Below are positions 25,715 through 38,017 of a stretch of DNA of 64,000 nt, piece by piece. The DNA comes from Fulvivirga maritima. Its GTDB lineage: Bacteria; Bacteroidota; Bacteroidia; Cytophagales; Cyclobacteriaceae. The translations under genes and the position numbers were made by a program. The stretch is from assembly GCF_021389955.1 (NCBI RefSeq), contig NZ_CP089980.1:3591001-3655000 (forward strand), in the 5' to 3' direction. Under the pieces are notes generated by a model that saw only the letters and a list, made by a program, of their open reading frames with translations, ran no database searches and was not told the origin of the DNA. Numbering within the stretch: position 1 is the stretch's first letter; each line of letters begins with the position of its first letter.

Positions 25715-26181
25715 TGGAGAGCATGGTTTCAAAAGTGAAAACGCTAGACTTTTAGTCTCTAACTTCAGAAATGCATGAGAAAGGTCAAATGAAACCAACG
25801 TCCTCGATTTTGAAATATGAAAAGACAGATTTAATGCAGTGACTTTTTATCACCAACTTCTGGCTTGTAAAAGGATCAAGAGCTTATTATAGAGTGACTA
25901 TTAAGCAAGGAGTGAGTGGATTGGTATCAGGTGAGAAGTTTGTGATGGCAGTTATTTTTCACGATGCGGTTAGTTAATTATCTTAATTTTTCATTTTTGG
26001 CTTGATCCAAAAACGAAACAAAAAAATCAAGACTCTGATGAGAATAGCTAAATTTCAATCCATGACGCTAAAAATATCCAAACTCACCCGATTATCATCG
26101 GGCTCAAACAAGGATATTTTCTTAACGCTCTATTACTTGAAATTCTTAACGCATTTTCATCAAGGTCGATAGAATTTTTAT
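25715..26181. other. Intergenic region with repeat-like fragments
   Basis: About 470 bases without a gene. At 25725-25736 GGTTTCAAAAGT resembles the left ends of the inverted-repeat family and TTTTGAAAT follows near 25815, a possible degraded copy. At 25998-26032 a stretch with CTTGATCCAAAAACGAAAC and AAATCAAG looks like a dispersed repeat known from many Bacteroidota intergenic regions. CCCGATTATCATCGGG (about 26087-26102) forms a hairpin, and TTCTTAACGC occurs twice within 50 bases (about 26120-26155). Confidence 0.4.
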
Positions 26182-26427
26182 ATGCTAAACCACTCTTCCA
26201 TATCAAAAGAACAACTATTTAAACTCATCAAGTCAAATAAAATTCAGTTTGCTGGGAATAGAAAACTGAAAATTTATGGCACACTCCAGTGTAAATCAGG
26301 CAAACGGATGAAGAGTGAAAACAGAGTATTCTTCATATCTAAAAGGTAAGCTGAAGAACAAGACTATAGGCCCTGTTCACATTGTATGAAAGAATTTTAC
26401 GAACTTTGGAAACATGGATCTCTTTAA
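26182..26427 (+). pseudogene. Stand-alone Ada metal-binding domain protein with in-frame stop
   Basis: From the ATG at 26182 the frame encodes 55 residues with the signature of small Ada-type zinc-domain proteins (IQFAGNRKLKIYGTLQCKSG, KRMKSENRVFF), then hits TAA at 26347-26349. In the same frame the sequence continues as AEEQDYRPCSHCMKEFYELW and stops at 26425-26427, overlapping the alkB start by 14 bases. The second half supplies the CxxC pair needed for zinc binding (RPCSHC). A single GAA-to-TAA change is the simplest explanation, so the gene is probably newly inactivated; a base-call error is the alternative. Intact length would be 81 residues. In E. coli this domain is the N-terminal methyl-phosphotriester sensor of Ada. 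Confidence 0.8.
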
Positions 26428-26977
26428 CCCTCAACCAGATAAAACCACTAATTGGCTGCCTTACGGTGGCACAGTGCATTATTTTGGGTATGTGCTATCT
26501 CAAAAAGATGCAGACCACTATTATGATGTTTTGATGGATACCATAGAATGGCGCCATGACGAGGCGAATATGTATGGTAAGAAGTTTATTACCAAGCGCA
26601 AAGTGGCCTGGTACGGAGATGAGCCTTATGAATATACTTATTCTAACACCACCAAAATGGCATTACCGTGGACGGAAGAATTAAAGCAACTCAAAGCTAT
26701 AGTGGAGCAGGAAACCGGAGAAACATATAATTCTTGCCTGCTCAACTTATATCATACCGGAGAGGAAAGCATGGCCTGGCATAGCGATGGTGATCTGGAC
26801 TTGAAAAAGAATGGATCAATAGGTTCACTAAGTTTGGGAGCAGAAAGGAAATTTGCCTTCAAGCATAAGCAAACCAAAGAGAAAGTAGAGTTGGTGTTAG
26901 CTCATGGTAGTCTGCTGGAGATGACTGGCACCACCCAAACCCACTGGTTACATCGGCTGCCGCCCACCAAAAAATAA
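26414..26977 (+). CDS. alkB: AlkB-family 2-oxoglutarate/Fe(II) DNA-repair dioxygenase
   Basis: 187 residues. The iron ligands appear as HSDGD (in MAWHSDGDLDL) and the distal histidine in THWLHRLPP; the 2-oxoglutarate arginine lies in the same C-terminal strand. NLYHTGEESMAWHSD and SLSLGAERKFAFKHK are typical of the AlkB family (ALKBH2/3-like group). It removes N1-methyladenine and N3-methylcytosine damage oxidatively. Its start overlaps the end of the Ada zinc-domain gene, and the AraC-Ogt gene is upstream, consistent with one alkylation-response unit. Confidence 0.9.
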   Translation: MDLFNPQPDKTTNWLPYGGTVHYFGYVLSQKDADHYYDVLMDTIEWRHDEANMYGKKFITKRKVAWYGDEPYEYTYSNTTKMALPWTEELKQLKAIVEQETGETYNSCLLNLYHTGEESMAWHSDGDLDLKKNGSIGSLSLGAERKFAFKHKQTKEKVELVLAHGSLLEMTGTTQTHWLHRLPPTKK

Positions 26978-27005
26978 AAAGGCCAAGAATTAACTTGACC
27001 TTTAG
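26978..27005. terminator. Weak bidirectional terminator
   Basis: AAAGGCCAAG and CTTGACCTTT form an imperfect stem between the convergent alkB and lipoprotein genes; the minus strand has a T-rich tract after it. Confidence 0.45.
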
Positions 27006-27031
27006 AACTATTGTGACCTAATTCCGGATAA

Positions 27032-28573
27032 TTAATATCCGATATTATGTCGGACTATTTTCAGTTCTTGAGAATTATGAAATAAATCGTACCCATTGCT
27101 ATAATAAGACTTTAGGATGTAGTCTTCGTAAGATTGGCAGATGTCATAATCAAATAATTCGCCGTTAATTCTAACGTCGTTTCCATTGATAAATTGCTCT
27201 TTTCTAATTCTAGGATATAGCTCAAGAATCTCAGTAGGCAATTCGGGAAAATGTACTTCATCATAGGTTTTAGACTCTGTGTGCCAATAATATCTATCAC
27301 TGTTTGGTGAATTAGATAAGTTAGAAAAACTTGTCCAGTTTAGTGAAAGAAAATCATAGTCTCCAGAAATATCAACTGATACTTCATTTTCACCAGTTTC
27401 CTGTATATCAAGCTGTGCATTAAGAAATTCAAAATTGGTGCTTACATCTCCGGTTTTTGTGTAGCTGTAGCTGTGGTTGCCATTGGTTTCCTTTACTTCT
27501 ATTAAAGATTGATACCTGTTGAAAGGATGATCATTAGGGAAATAGAAAACATAATTATCTGTCATTTCATAGTTTGATACAAGCACTTTGGCTTGTTTTC
27601 CATGCTCAATAGACCTTACTGAATGGCTGGCGATATGATAATTAGGATTATCCATACTAATAGTAAGTTCATCCATATTATAATTCATTTGGCTCAGGGA
27701 AACCTCATAGGTTGCATTTCCCATGTTTTTAATAAGTTGGTAGGCAGGACCATCTACTGTGTTTAACATGAGATAAGTAGACCTCTCTTCTGGATTCTGA
27801 GGTATTTGTACATAGGATTCTTTTAATTCAGTAATGTTAGTGAAATAGTCCAGAGTAGAAAGCGTACCTCCTGAATGTTCAGGTATATCACTGAAATTGA
27901 TATCAATATAGTTCGAAAAATAGTCTATTTCGGTATCTCTACCTAGTTGAAATTCACCTGGGCTTAGTTTATAAATGCTCTTTAAAATTACTGCATCACC
28001 ACGTTCAGGGTTATTATAGTGCTGAATGGTAATATTATGCATCGCAAATAAGGCTTCATTGAAGTCCGATGGTCTTTTGAGTTTGATGGACTCTCCAGAG
28101 TTATTCGTTTTTATATATGTAAGCAGTTCTCCATCATCAGATGTTAAAATAATATACTGGTTTTCATGATATTCAATATCAGCTATGCTAAAGTCTAATA
28201 AGGTGTTGTTGATTTTAACGTCCAGGTTTTCAGAAGTGATTTCCTGACCTGACTGGTCAAAAGTAACAGCCTTTAGAGTATAATCACCATCTTCGTATTC
28301 CTGCGAGTTAAAAGTAAATTCGTAAGGTTCAGAGGTGAGGGTGGCTAGGAGTTCTTCATTGAGAAAAACCTCAATTTTGTCAGGATCTTGATTAGCGGTC
28401 ACTTCAAAAGTAACAGTAGCTTCATTCCAAACGGTTTCCTCTGACTGTGGAGATGTGAAATTGATTTCATGTTCTACATCTATAATATCTTCTGAGTTGT
28501 CATCATCGCTACAACTAGTAAAACCAAAAAATGCGAATAGTAGAGAGTTAATGAGTATGAGTTTTGATTTCAT
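27032..28573 (-). CDS. Lipoprotein with Ig-like domain, function unknown
   Basis: 513 residues. Type II signal peptide with lipobox FGFTSC followed by SDDDNSED, an acidic patch typical of lipoproteins sent to the cell surface in Bacteroidota. Residues about 35-120 look like a Big/Ig-like beta-sandwich (INFTSPQSEETVWNEATVTF, DGDYTLKAVTFDQSG). The remaining 390 residues are beta-rich and not recognised. It is monocistronic and divergent from the T9SS protein at 28749. Confidence 0.7.
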   Translation of the reverse strand: MKSKLILINSLLFAFFGFTSCSDDDNSEDIIDVEHEINFTSPQSEETVWNEATVTFEVTANQDPDKIEVFLNEELLATLTSEPYEFTFNSQEYEDGDYTLKAVTFDQSGQEITSENLDVKINNTLLDFSIADIEYHENQYIILTSDDGELLTYIKTNNSGESIKLKRPSDFNEALFAMHNITIQHYNNPERGDAVILKSIYKLSPGEFQLGRDTEIDYFSNYIDINFSDIPEHSGGTLSTLDYFTNITELKESYVQIPQNPEERSTYLMLNTVDGPAYQLIKNMGNATYEVSLSQMNYNMDELTISMDNPNYHIASHSVRSIEHGKQAKVLVSNYEMTDNYVFYFPNDHPFNRYQSLIEVKETNGNHSYSYTKTGDVSTNFEFLNAQLDIQETGENEVSVDISGDYDFLSLNWTSFSNLSNSPNSDRYYWHTESKTYDEVHFPELPTEILELYPRIRKEQFINGNDVRINGELFDYDICQSYEDYILKSYYSNGYDLFHNSQELKIVRHNIGY

Positions 28574-28748
28574 GAAAAAATGTACTTGATAATTAAATGA
28601 GATTATTGTTTAAAAATTTATACTATATAAAGTATTTATATTTTTTAATGCTTTTTAAATATGTAATTCTTGATTAAATTAAGATATGATTTTTGCGGGC
28701 TACGCATTGAAAATCAAAATTATATAAACCAACCTAAAACCTAAACCT

Positions 28749-29624
28749 ATGAAACGACAACTTTTACTAACTGCTGTACTCTTTGTACTGATGATGACGG
28801 GCTATGCTCAGGTGATTACTGTAACGGGAGGCCCGGGCCGGGTAAATAATAATACTGTAATTAGTGGCTTACCATTCACTGCTACTGTAACGGGGCTAAA
28901 TGGCACTCCTCAGCGCTGGTCTGTAGGGATCGGAACCGTTAATGGCCAGCTTATTTACAATACCTCTAGTACCAGTATTTCAAATGCCATAGTAGATAGA
29001 ACCCTCACAGGAAATATCGCATTAATTTCAGTAGGAGCTACTAATGGAAATGGGGTCGCGAGGTATCTTAATGTGGAATCGTCTGAATGTGAGTCTAGTC
29101 TAGGGGTTTTACAGGCAATTAACTGTCAATTTGCTGATGCTATTTTATTTCCTGTTCCTAATGGAGCCACCAGTTATAATTGGTCCGTTTCTCCTAGTAG
29201 AATTTTTACTAATAATGGAAGTAGCATCAGGATAAGCAGGCCACGTCCTAATACCACATATACAGTTACCGTAACAATCACTGGTGGAGTATGTGATGGA
29301 GAAACTATAACTACAACATTTAATACAGGAGATTGCGACGGTATTTTTGAGCCATTGTCAGAAGACGAATTGACCGAAGAAGACTTGACCATATACCCTA
29401 ATCCTGTGAATACCGATGAGTTGTATGTTCAATTTGGTAAACCGGCACTTAATAGTGAAATCAGCATCTTATCAGAAGATGGATTGAAGATAGATGGTCC
29501 GAGCATAGAGAATAATGGGGGCGGAGCCATCATAAATTTAAAAGGTTTAACACCTGGCACCTATTACCTGAAAATAATAGATGCTACCGGCAAAGAAAAC
29601 GTCAAACGTTTTATAGTGGAATAA
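28749..29624 (+). CDS. Secreted protein with T9SS type A sorting domain
   Basis: 291 residues. Signal peptide MKRQLLLTAVLFVLMMTGYA, then a beta-rich region with a PKD-like repeat (GATSYNWSVSPSRIF ... PNTTYTVTVTITGG) and a C-terminal T9SS sorting domain (LTIYPNPVNTDELYVQFG ... GTYYLKIID ... NVKRFIVE). Probably surface-attached or released through the type IX system; function unknown. A terminator follows directly. Confidence 0.8.
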   Translation: MKRQLLLTAVLFVLMMTGYAQVITVTGGPGRVNNNTVISGLPFTATVTGLNGTPQRWSVGIGTVNGQLIYNTSSTSISNAIVDRTLTGNIALISVGATNGNGVARYLNVESSECESSLGVLQAINCQFADAILFPVPNGATSYNWSVSPSRIFTNNGSSIRISRPRPNTTYTVTVTITGGVCDGETITTTFNTGDCDGIFEPLSEDELTEEDLTIYPNPVNTDELYVQFGKPALNSEISILSEDGLKIDGPSIENNGGGAIINLKGLTPGTYYLKIIDATGKENVKRFIVE

Positions 29625-29640
29625 TTTGTTATATTAGGCA

Positions 29641-29677
29641 AAACCAGGGCAGGGGCTTCTCTGTTCTGGTTTTTTTA
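29641..29677 (+). terminator. Terminator after the T9SS protein
   Basis: Stem AAACCAG / CTGGTTT (29641-29672) with inner partial pairing, followed by a run of Ts. Seventeen bases after the stop. The 200 bases from here to 29887 show no further feature. Confidence 0.8.
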
Positions 29678-29887
29678 TTTTTAAGGATACTAGTTTCAGT
29701 TCACCTCTCTTCCAAGTGATTTAATAACACTCCTTCAGAATATCTATTTCTGATTTCACTTTCTAGAACCCATACAGGCTTACTAAGTTTTACAATCTTC
29801 AATATGTAGAAAAACCTCCCCAAATAACAAATAGGCCAGTTTTCCTGTTATTTCACAGTTAATATTTTCAAACTAAAACTCATCACC

Positions 29888-30679
29888 ATGAATGACTTAG
29901 AAAAGTGGAAAAACAAGGTGGATACAGATAATCTCAGCGAGGATGAAGAGAATATATTATCTGATCTGGGCCTTTCTGGCAGTACGCGGCGTGGCTTTTT
30001 GAAGCGCGTTTCTGCAGCGAGCCTTAGTATGTGGGCAGCGCCTTATTTCTCATCAGAGATTATGGCGAAAGAAAATCAGGATAAGGTGATAGCTTTTATG
30101 AATGAAATAAAAGTGAACCTCCATGTCAATAAAGCTAAAAAACCATTGACTCTAGATTCAAGAACCACGTTGCTGGATGCTCTGCGTGAGAGCTTGGGCT
30201 TTACAGGAACCAAAAAAGGTTGTGATCACGGTCAGTGCGGAGCTTGTACAGTAATTATAGATGGAAAACGTAAACTTTCATGCCTAACGCTGGCTGCCAC
30301 ATGCAAAGATAAGGAGATCACCACTGTGGAAGGTCTGGCTGTTAATGGCAAATTGCATCCAATGCAAGAAGCGTTTTTAAAGCATGATGGCTTTCAATGT
30401 GGCTATTGTACTCCTGGTCAGATATGTTCTTCTGTCGCTTTGCTAGACGAAGCGAAAAACGGAGAGGCCAGTTATGTAACAGAAGATTTTAAGAAAATGA
30501 AGAAGGATATTACCCTTTCTGAAGAAGAAATCAGAGAACGTATGTCTGGTAATATCTGTAGGTGTGGGGCATATAACAACATAGTGCAGGCCTTTAAAGA
30601 GGTGCATAGTGGTGATGATGAAATGCCTACATGGGAATTTGCCACTGAAGAGCAAATGAAAAAGGCCTCTCGCTCATAA
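29888..30679 (+). CDS. PaoA-like 2Fe-2S subunit of a molybdenum aldehyde oxidoreductase
   Basis: 263 residues. A long N-terminus carries a twin-arginine signal (STRRGFLKRVSAASLSMWAA), so the folded complex is sent to the periplasm by Tat. Two [2Fe-2S] clusters are visible: plant-type ferredoxin cysteines in GCDHGQCGACTV and LSCLTLAATC, and the second set in FQCGYCTPGQIC and NICRCGAY. It is the first of three genes matching the E. coli paoABC order (iron-sulfur, FAD, molybdopterin subunits). Only this subunit has a signal, so the other two should be carried along. Confidence 0.88.
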   Translation: MNDLEKWKNKVDTDNLSEDEENILSDLGLSGSTRRGFLKRVSAASLSMWAAPYFSSEIMAKENQDKVIAFMNEIKVNLHVNKAKKPLTLDSRTTLLDALRESLGFTGTKKGCDHGQCGACTVIIDGKRKLSCLTLAATCKDKEITTVEGLAVNGKLHPMQEAFLKHDGFQCGYCTPGQICSSVALLDEAKNGEASYVTEDFKKMKKDITLSEEEIRERMSGNICRCGAYNNIVQAFKEVHSGDDEMPTWEFATEEQMKKASRS

Positions 30680-30730
30680 GTGCTATGTGTGATGAGTAGA
30701 AAATTAACTTAACAACTAACTAATCAGACA

Positions 30731-31723
30731 ATGAGACCATTTAAATATATAAGTGCGACTACAGGTGAGCAAGCATTGCAAGCGGCTGAGGCTAATGAAA
30801 AAGGAAAATATCTGGGAGGAGGGACTAACCTGGTAGACCTTATGAAAGAGGATGTAGAGCGACCTGATCATTTAATAGAAGTAGCCGACCTTGAGTATAA
30901 TTCTATACAGGAAAACAAAAAAGGAGGCCTCACTTTAGGGGCTATGGTGAGTAATTCGGACACCGCTAATCATCCAGAAGTCCGTCAGAAATATCCTTTA
31001 TTATCAATGGCTATGCTGTCAGCAGCTACAGCTCAAATCAGGAATATGGCTACCAATGGAGGTAACTTATTACAAAGAACGCGTTGTCCGTATTTTTATG
31101 AAACCTCTATGCCTTGCAATAAGCGGGAGCCGGGCTCTGGCTGTGGAGCTAAAAAAGGGATGAATGCTAATCATGCTATTTTTGGATATAGTGATAGCTG
31201 TGTGGCGGTGCATCCTTCTGATATGTGTGTGGCTTTGGCAGCACTCAATGCAGAAGTAGAGGTGATGCAGACCAATGGAAAAACTAAAATGATTCCTTTT
31301 GAAGATTTTCATCGCTTGCCTGGAGATCAGCCTGAAAAAGACACCAACCTGGGAAAAGCAGAATTGATTACAGCCATACATTTACCCAAACCTATTTATG
31401 CTGATCATTACTATTATTTGAAGATAAGAGAACGATCTAGTTATGCTTTTGCCTTGATATCAGTAGCCGCTGGGGTGCAGATAAAAAATGGCACCATCGC
31501 CTCTGCCGGATTGGCTATGGGCGGGGTAGCACATAAGCCCTGGAAACTTACTAAAGCGGAGAAATTTTTGAAGGGAAAGCAACCTTCCACAGAGAATTTT
31601 GAACGAGCAGCAGCTATAGCTCTGGAAGAGGCTAAGCCACTATCAGAAAATGGTTATAAAGTGCCTATGGGCGAAAAAGCTATTGTGAGAGCTTTGACTC
31701 AGGCCTACCAAAGAGAAGTATAA
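30731..31723 (+). CDS. PaoB-like FAD subunit of the aldehyde oxidoreductase
   Basis: 330 residues. FAD-binding motif KYLGGGTNLVDLMKEDVERP and the second flavin region ATAQIRNMATNGGNLLQRTRC are typical of the xanthine-dehydrogenase FAD subunit. A cysteine-rich insert (RCPYF ... MPCNKREPGSGCGAKKG) matches the extra [4Fe-4S] cluster loop of PaoB/YagS-type proteins. Lies 51 bases after the iron-sulfur subunit. Confidence 0.88.
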   Translation: MRPFKYISATTGEQALQAAEANEKGKYLGGGTNLVDLMKEDVERPDHLIEVADLEYNSIQENKKGGLTLGAMVSNSDTANHPEVRQKYPLLSMAMLSAATAQIRNMATNGGNLLQRTRCPYFYETSMPCNKREPGSGCGAKKGMNANHAIFGYSDSCVAVHPSDMCVALAALNAEVEVMQTNGKTKMIPFEDFHRLPGDQPEKDTNLGKAELITAIHLPKPIYADHYYYLKIRERSSYAFALISVAAGVQIKNGTIASAGLAMGGVAHKPWKLTKAEKFLKGKQPSTENFERAAAIALEEAKPLSENGYKVPMGEKAIVRALTQAYQREV

Positions 31724-31755
31724 GTCAGTTCCAAAATCTTTTAAATAACAGAATT

Positions 31756-33924
31756 ATGAAAACATTAGAAACCTCATCCATAGGGCAGGCTATAGATCGT
31801 ATAGATGGTCGTTTAAAGGTAACAGGAATGGCCAAATATGCTTCCGAGTTTCCGGTAGAAAATGTGGTGTATGCACAGGGAGTTACCAGTACTATTGCCA
31901 AAGGAAGAATAACTTCTATAGATGTTACTGAAGCCGAAAGGCAAAAAGGAGTGATTAAAGTGATTACTCATAAAAATGCTGAGAAACTGCAGCAAGCAGA
32001 CAAAGAAATGCCAGCCTTTACCCTCACCTCAGTGGCTCCGGCATTGCAAAGTCCTGAAATACATTATTATGGTCAATTTGTGGCCTGTGTGGTAGCAGAA
32101 ACTTTTGAACAGGCTCAGTATGCGTGTCGATTAGTGAAAGTTACTTACGAAGAAGATAAACCAGATATCCATCTGGACAAAAACAGAAATAAAGCTTTTA
32201 AACCCGATGATCAGGCAGATTTCTCCAGGGGAGATGTAGATGCAGGAATGCAATCATCAGATGTCACTTTAGAAGAAACTTATACTACGCCTATAGAGCA
32301 TCAGCACCCTATGGAGCTGCATGCGGCCATAGTTTCCTGGGAGAATGGTAAGGTCAAAACTTACGCCAGCCAGCAGATTCTGGATCAGGCTAAAACAGCT
32401 ATATCTGATACTTTTATGATATCGAAAGATAATGTGCAGATAATAGCTTCCTATCTGGGAGGGGGTTTTGGTTCCAAGCTAAATGTACATAAACACCTGA
32501 TTTTAGGTACAATGGCTTCTAAAATGATAGGCCGACCGGTACAGATTACTGTTACTCGTCAGCAGATGTTTACCAATACAGGCATGCGGCAGTTCGATGA
32601 ACAAAAAATGCGATTGGGAGCCAATAAAAATGGAGAACTGCAGGCTTTAGCTCATCATACTACTTCACACTGTGCCACGGATCAGGTGTATTATGAAGCA
32701 TGTGGGAATGTATCAAAAATGCTCTATAAAACGCCCAACAATGCAGTGACTCACAGGTTGATCCCGCTTAACCTGCAGGTGCCTAATTCTATGCGAGCAC
32801 CAGGAGAAGCTACAGGTAGTTTTGCGCTAGAAAGTGCCATGGACGAAATGGCCTGGAAGCTGAAGATGGATCCTATAGAGTTTAGAATTAAGAATGATAC
32901 ACAAAAAGATCTGGGGGCAGATAAACCCTTTTCTTCACGTCTGTTAGTGGAATGCCTTCGTATAGGAGCGGATAAATTTGGCTGGAGCGAAAGAAAAATG
33001 CAGCCTCGAGCCAAGCAAAATGGAAATTGGCTGGTAGGCTATGGAGTAAGTGCTGCCTCTCGTAGGGCACCGTATAGAAAAACCAGTGCACGTGTAATAG
33101 CTGATTTTAGAAATGGAGAAGCATACGCTACTATCCAAATGGATGGAACAGACATAGGTACAGGTAGCTATACCATTGTAGCACAAACAGCATCAGAGTA
33201 TTTGGGTATACCTGTGAAGAATGTTAACGTCGAGCTTGGAGATTCTGACTTTCCTGTAACGCCGGGTTCCGGTGGTTCCTGGGGCGCAGCTTCTTATGCT
33301 AATGGTGTGAGAGTAGCTTGTAAGAACCTTTTTGCTAAGCTGAAGCAAAAGGCAGGTGTGTCGGAAGACGAGGAGACTACCCTTGCGAACCTGATGAAAG
33401 GAGCGAAGGTAAGTTCTTATAAAGTGGTAGGTACCGCTGAGCCTTCCGAGGAATATAAGAATCACTCAGTATTCTCTTTTGGAGCTAATTTTGCCGAAGT
33501 GTGGGTAGATAAAGATACGGGCATGTATCGGATTAAAAGAATGGTGAATGTCGGTTCTGCCGGTAAAATACTGAACCCTAAAACAGCTTATAGCCAAATT
33601 ATTGGTGGTCTTACTATGGGAGCCGGTATGGTCATAGCTGAGCAGACACAGGTAGAGCCTAATTACGGTAACTTTATTACCAGAAGCCTGGCCGATTATC
33701 ATGTGCCTGTTAATCTGGATCTGGCCAATATTGATGTGATTTTCTTACCTGAAGAAGATAAAATAGCTAATGAAATAGGGGTAAAAGGTATAGGAGAACT
33801 GGGAATTACCAGCGTTGCTGCTTCTATTGCCAATGCCATTTTTAATGCTACAGGCAAAAGAATGAGAAACCTGCCTATTACTCCAGAAAAGTTAATAGAA
33901 GCCCCATTAGAACCTGGGGTTTAA
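31756..33924 (+). CDS. PaoC-like molybdopterin catalytic subunit
   Basis: 722 residues. Xanthine-oxidase-family catalytic subunit: N-terminal GRLKVTGMAKYASEF, substrate-channel region GGGFGSKLNVHKH, cofactor segment MRAPGEATGSFALESAMDEM, GSGGSWGAASYANGVR, and the active-site glutamate in VKGIGELGITSVAASI. It oxidises aldehydes (or N-heterocycles) at a molybdopterin-cytosine-dinucleotide centre. No own signal peptide; expected to be exported with the Tat-bearing subunit. No chaperone (xdhC/paoD-like) gene follows inside the window. Confidence 0.9.
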   Translation: MKTLETSSIGQAIDRIDGRLKVTGMAKYASEFPVENVVYAQGVTSTIAKGRITSIDVTEAERQKGVIKVITHKNAEKLQQADKEMPAFTLTSVAPALQSPEIHYYGQFVACVVAETFEQAQYACRLVKVTYEEDKPDIHLDKNRNKAFKPDDQADFSRGDVDAGMQSSDVTLEETYTTPIEHQHPMELHAAIVSWENGKVKTYASQQILDQAKTAISDTFMISKDNVQIIASYLGGGFGSKLNVHKHLILGTMASKMIGRPVQITVTRQQMFTNTGMRQFDEQKMRLGANKNGELQALAHHTTSHCATDQVYYEACGNVSKMLYKTPNNAVTHRLIPLNLQVPNSMRAPGEATGSFALESAMDEMAWKLKMDPIEFRIKNDTQKDLGADKPFSSRLLVECLRIGADKFGWSERKMQPRAKQNGNWLVGYGVSAASRRAPYRKTSARVIADFRNGEAYATIQMDGTDIGTGSYTIVAQTASEYLGIPVKNVNVELGDSDFPVTPGSGGSWGAASYANGVRVACKNLFAKLKQKAGVSEDEETTLANLMKGAKVSSYKVVGTAEPSEEYKNHSVFSFGANFAEVWVDKDTGMYRIKRMVNVGSAGKILNPKTAYSQIIGGLTMGAGMVIAEQTQVEPNYGNFITRSLADYHVPVNLDLANIDVIFLPEEDKIANEIGVKGIGELGITSVAASIANAIFNATGKRMRNLPITPEKLIEAPLEPGV

Positions 33925-33948
33925 CTTATTGAAAGGTGAAAACATAAC

Positions 33949-33990
33949 CAAAGTCACTCTTAGCATATCGGAGGGTGACTTTGTGTTTTC
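33949..33990 (+). terminator. Terminator after the aldehyde oxidoreductase operon
   Basis: Stem CAAAGTCAC / GTGACTTTG with small bulges near the loop, followed by TGTTTTC. It lies 25 bases after the stop. The following 230 bases have no gene. Confidence 0.6.
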
Positions 33991-34220
33991 TAAAGAAAAC
34001 TGCTGAGAATCTCCCGAAGAACTGATTCATGCTTCTATCGCCCGGTAAAGTTTCGAGTACCTCTACTTGACCTCAGTTTTTGCAACATTAAGTAAATCAA
34101 ACTCAACCTTATTCCTCGAAGAATAGCCTCTCGGGCTTGCTCACTTCTAGCTACTATTCAGCAGACAGAATACCTACTATTAGCGATTGTTTATGAAGGC
34201 AGACTATCTCATCTTTACAT

Positions 34221-34241
34221 TATTTAGAATTATTCTAAATA
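34221..34241. promoter_or_regulatory. Perfect 21-bp palindrome, Fur-family-like operator
   Basis: TATTTAGAAT (34221-34230), a single T, then its exact complement ATTCTAAATA (34232-34241). The layout, two A+T-rich half sites around one central base, is that of Fur/PerR-type boxes. It ends 17 bases before the ATG at 34259, a suitable place for repression of the two small genes downstream. Confidence 0.6.
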
Positions 34242-34258
34242 GCAAAAGGATTACGATC

Positions 34259-34423
34259 ATGAAAGCTGAAAAATACGACAATCTGGTGCAATGCCTAATG
34301 GAAGAGCTGAGCAGAGAATTACCATCTGTTTTAACCATCAATAAAATTATTGAGCAAACAGCATGTCCGTATTTGCGAGAGCTGGCAAGATCTAAAATGA
34401 ATAAAAATCAACCAGAAAAATAA
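34259..34423 (+). CDS. Small 54-residue protein behind a Fur-like palindrome
   Basis: 54 residues (MKAEKYDNLVQCLMEELSRE). Start at 34259 chosen because AAAGGA (about 34245) lies upstream at a fair distance and because an ATG further up at 34187 would place the palindrome inside the coding sequence. Helical, with two cysteines (VQCLMEE, QTACPYL). Not recognised. It is 6 bases from the next gene, so the pair is one unit, probably metal- or oxidation-responsive if the palindrome is a Fur-type box. Confidence 0.6.
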   Translation: MKAEKYDNLVQCLMEELSRELPSVLTINKIIEQTACPYLRELARSKMNKNQPEK

Positions 34424-34429
34424 GGAGAT

Positions 34430-37959
<3,530 letters not shown>

Positions 37960-37983
37960 GAGAGATGAAACAAACATAGTTAA

Positions 37984-38017
37984 AGCCTGTTGGGAAAATC
38001 CTGACAGGCTTTTTTTA
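37984..38017. terminator. Terminator between lacZ and the response regulator
   Basis: AGCCTGT / ACAGGCT stem (37984-38010) followed by eight Ts on the plus strand, ending the lacZ transcript. The T run overlaps the stop codon of the convergent response-regulator gene (38015). Confidence 0.85.

Noticed and set aside
32888-33702. Chain of minus-strand frames opposite the PaoC-like gene
   Set aside because: Shadow frames of a strongly conserved enzyme; none has a recognisable domain.
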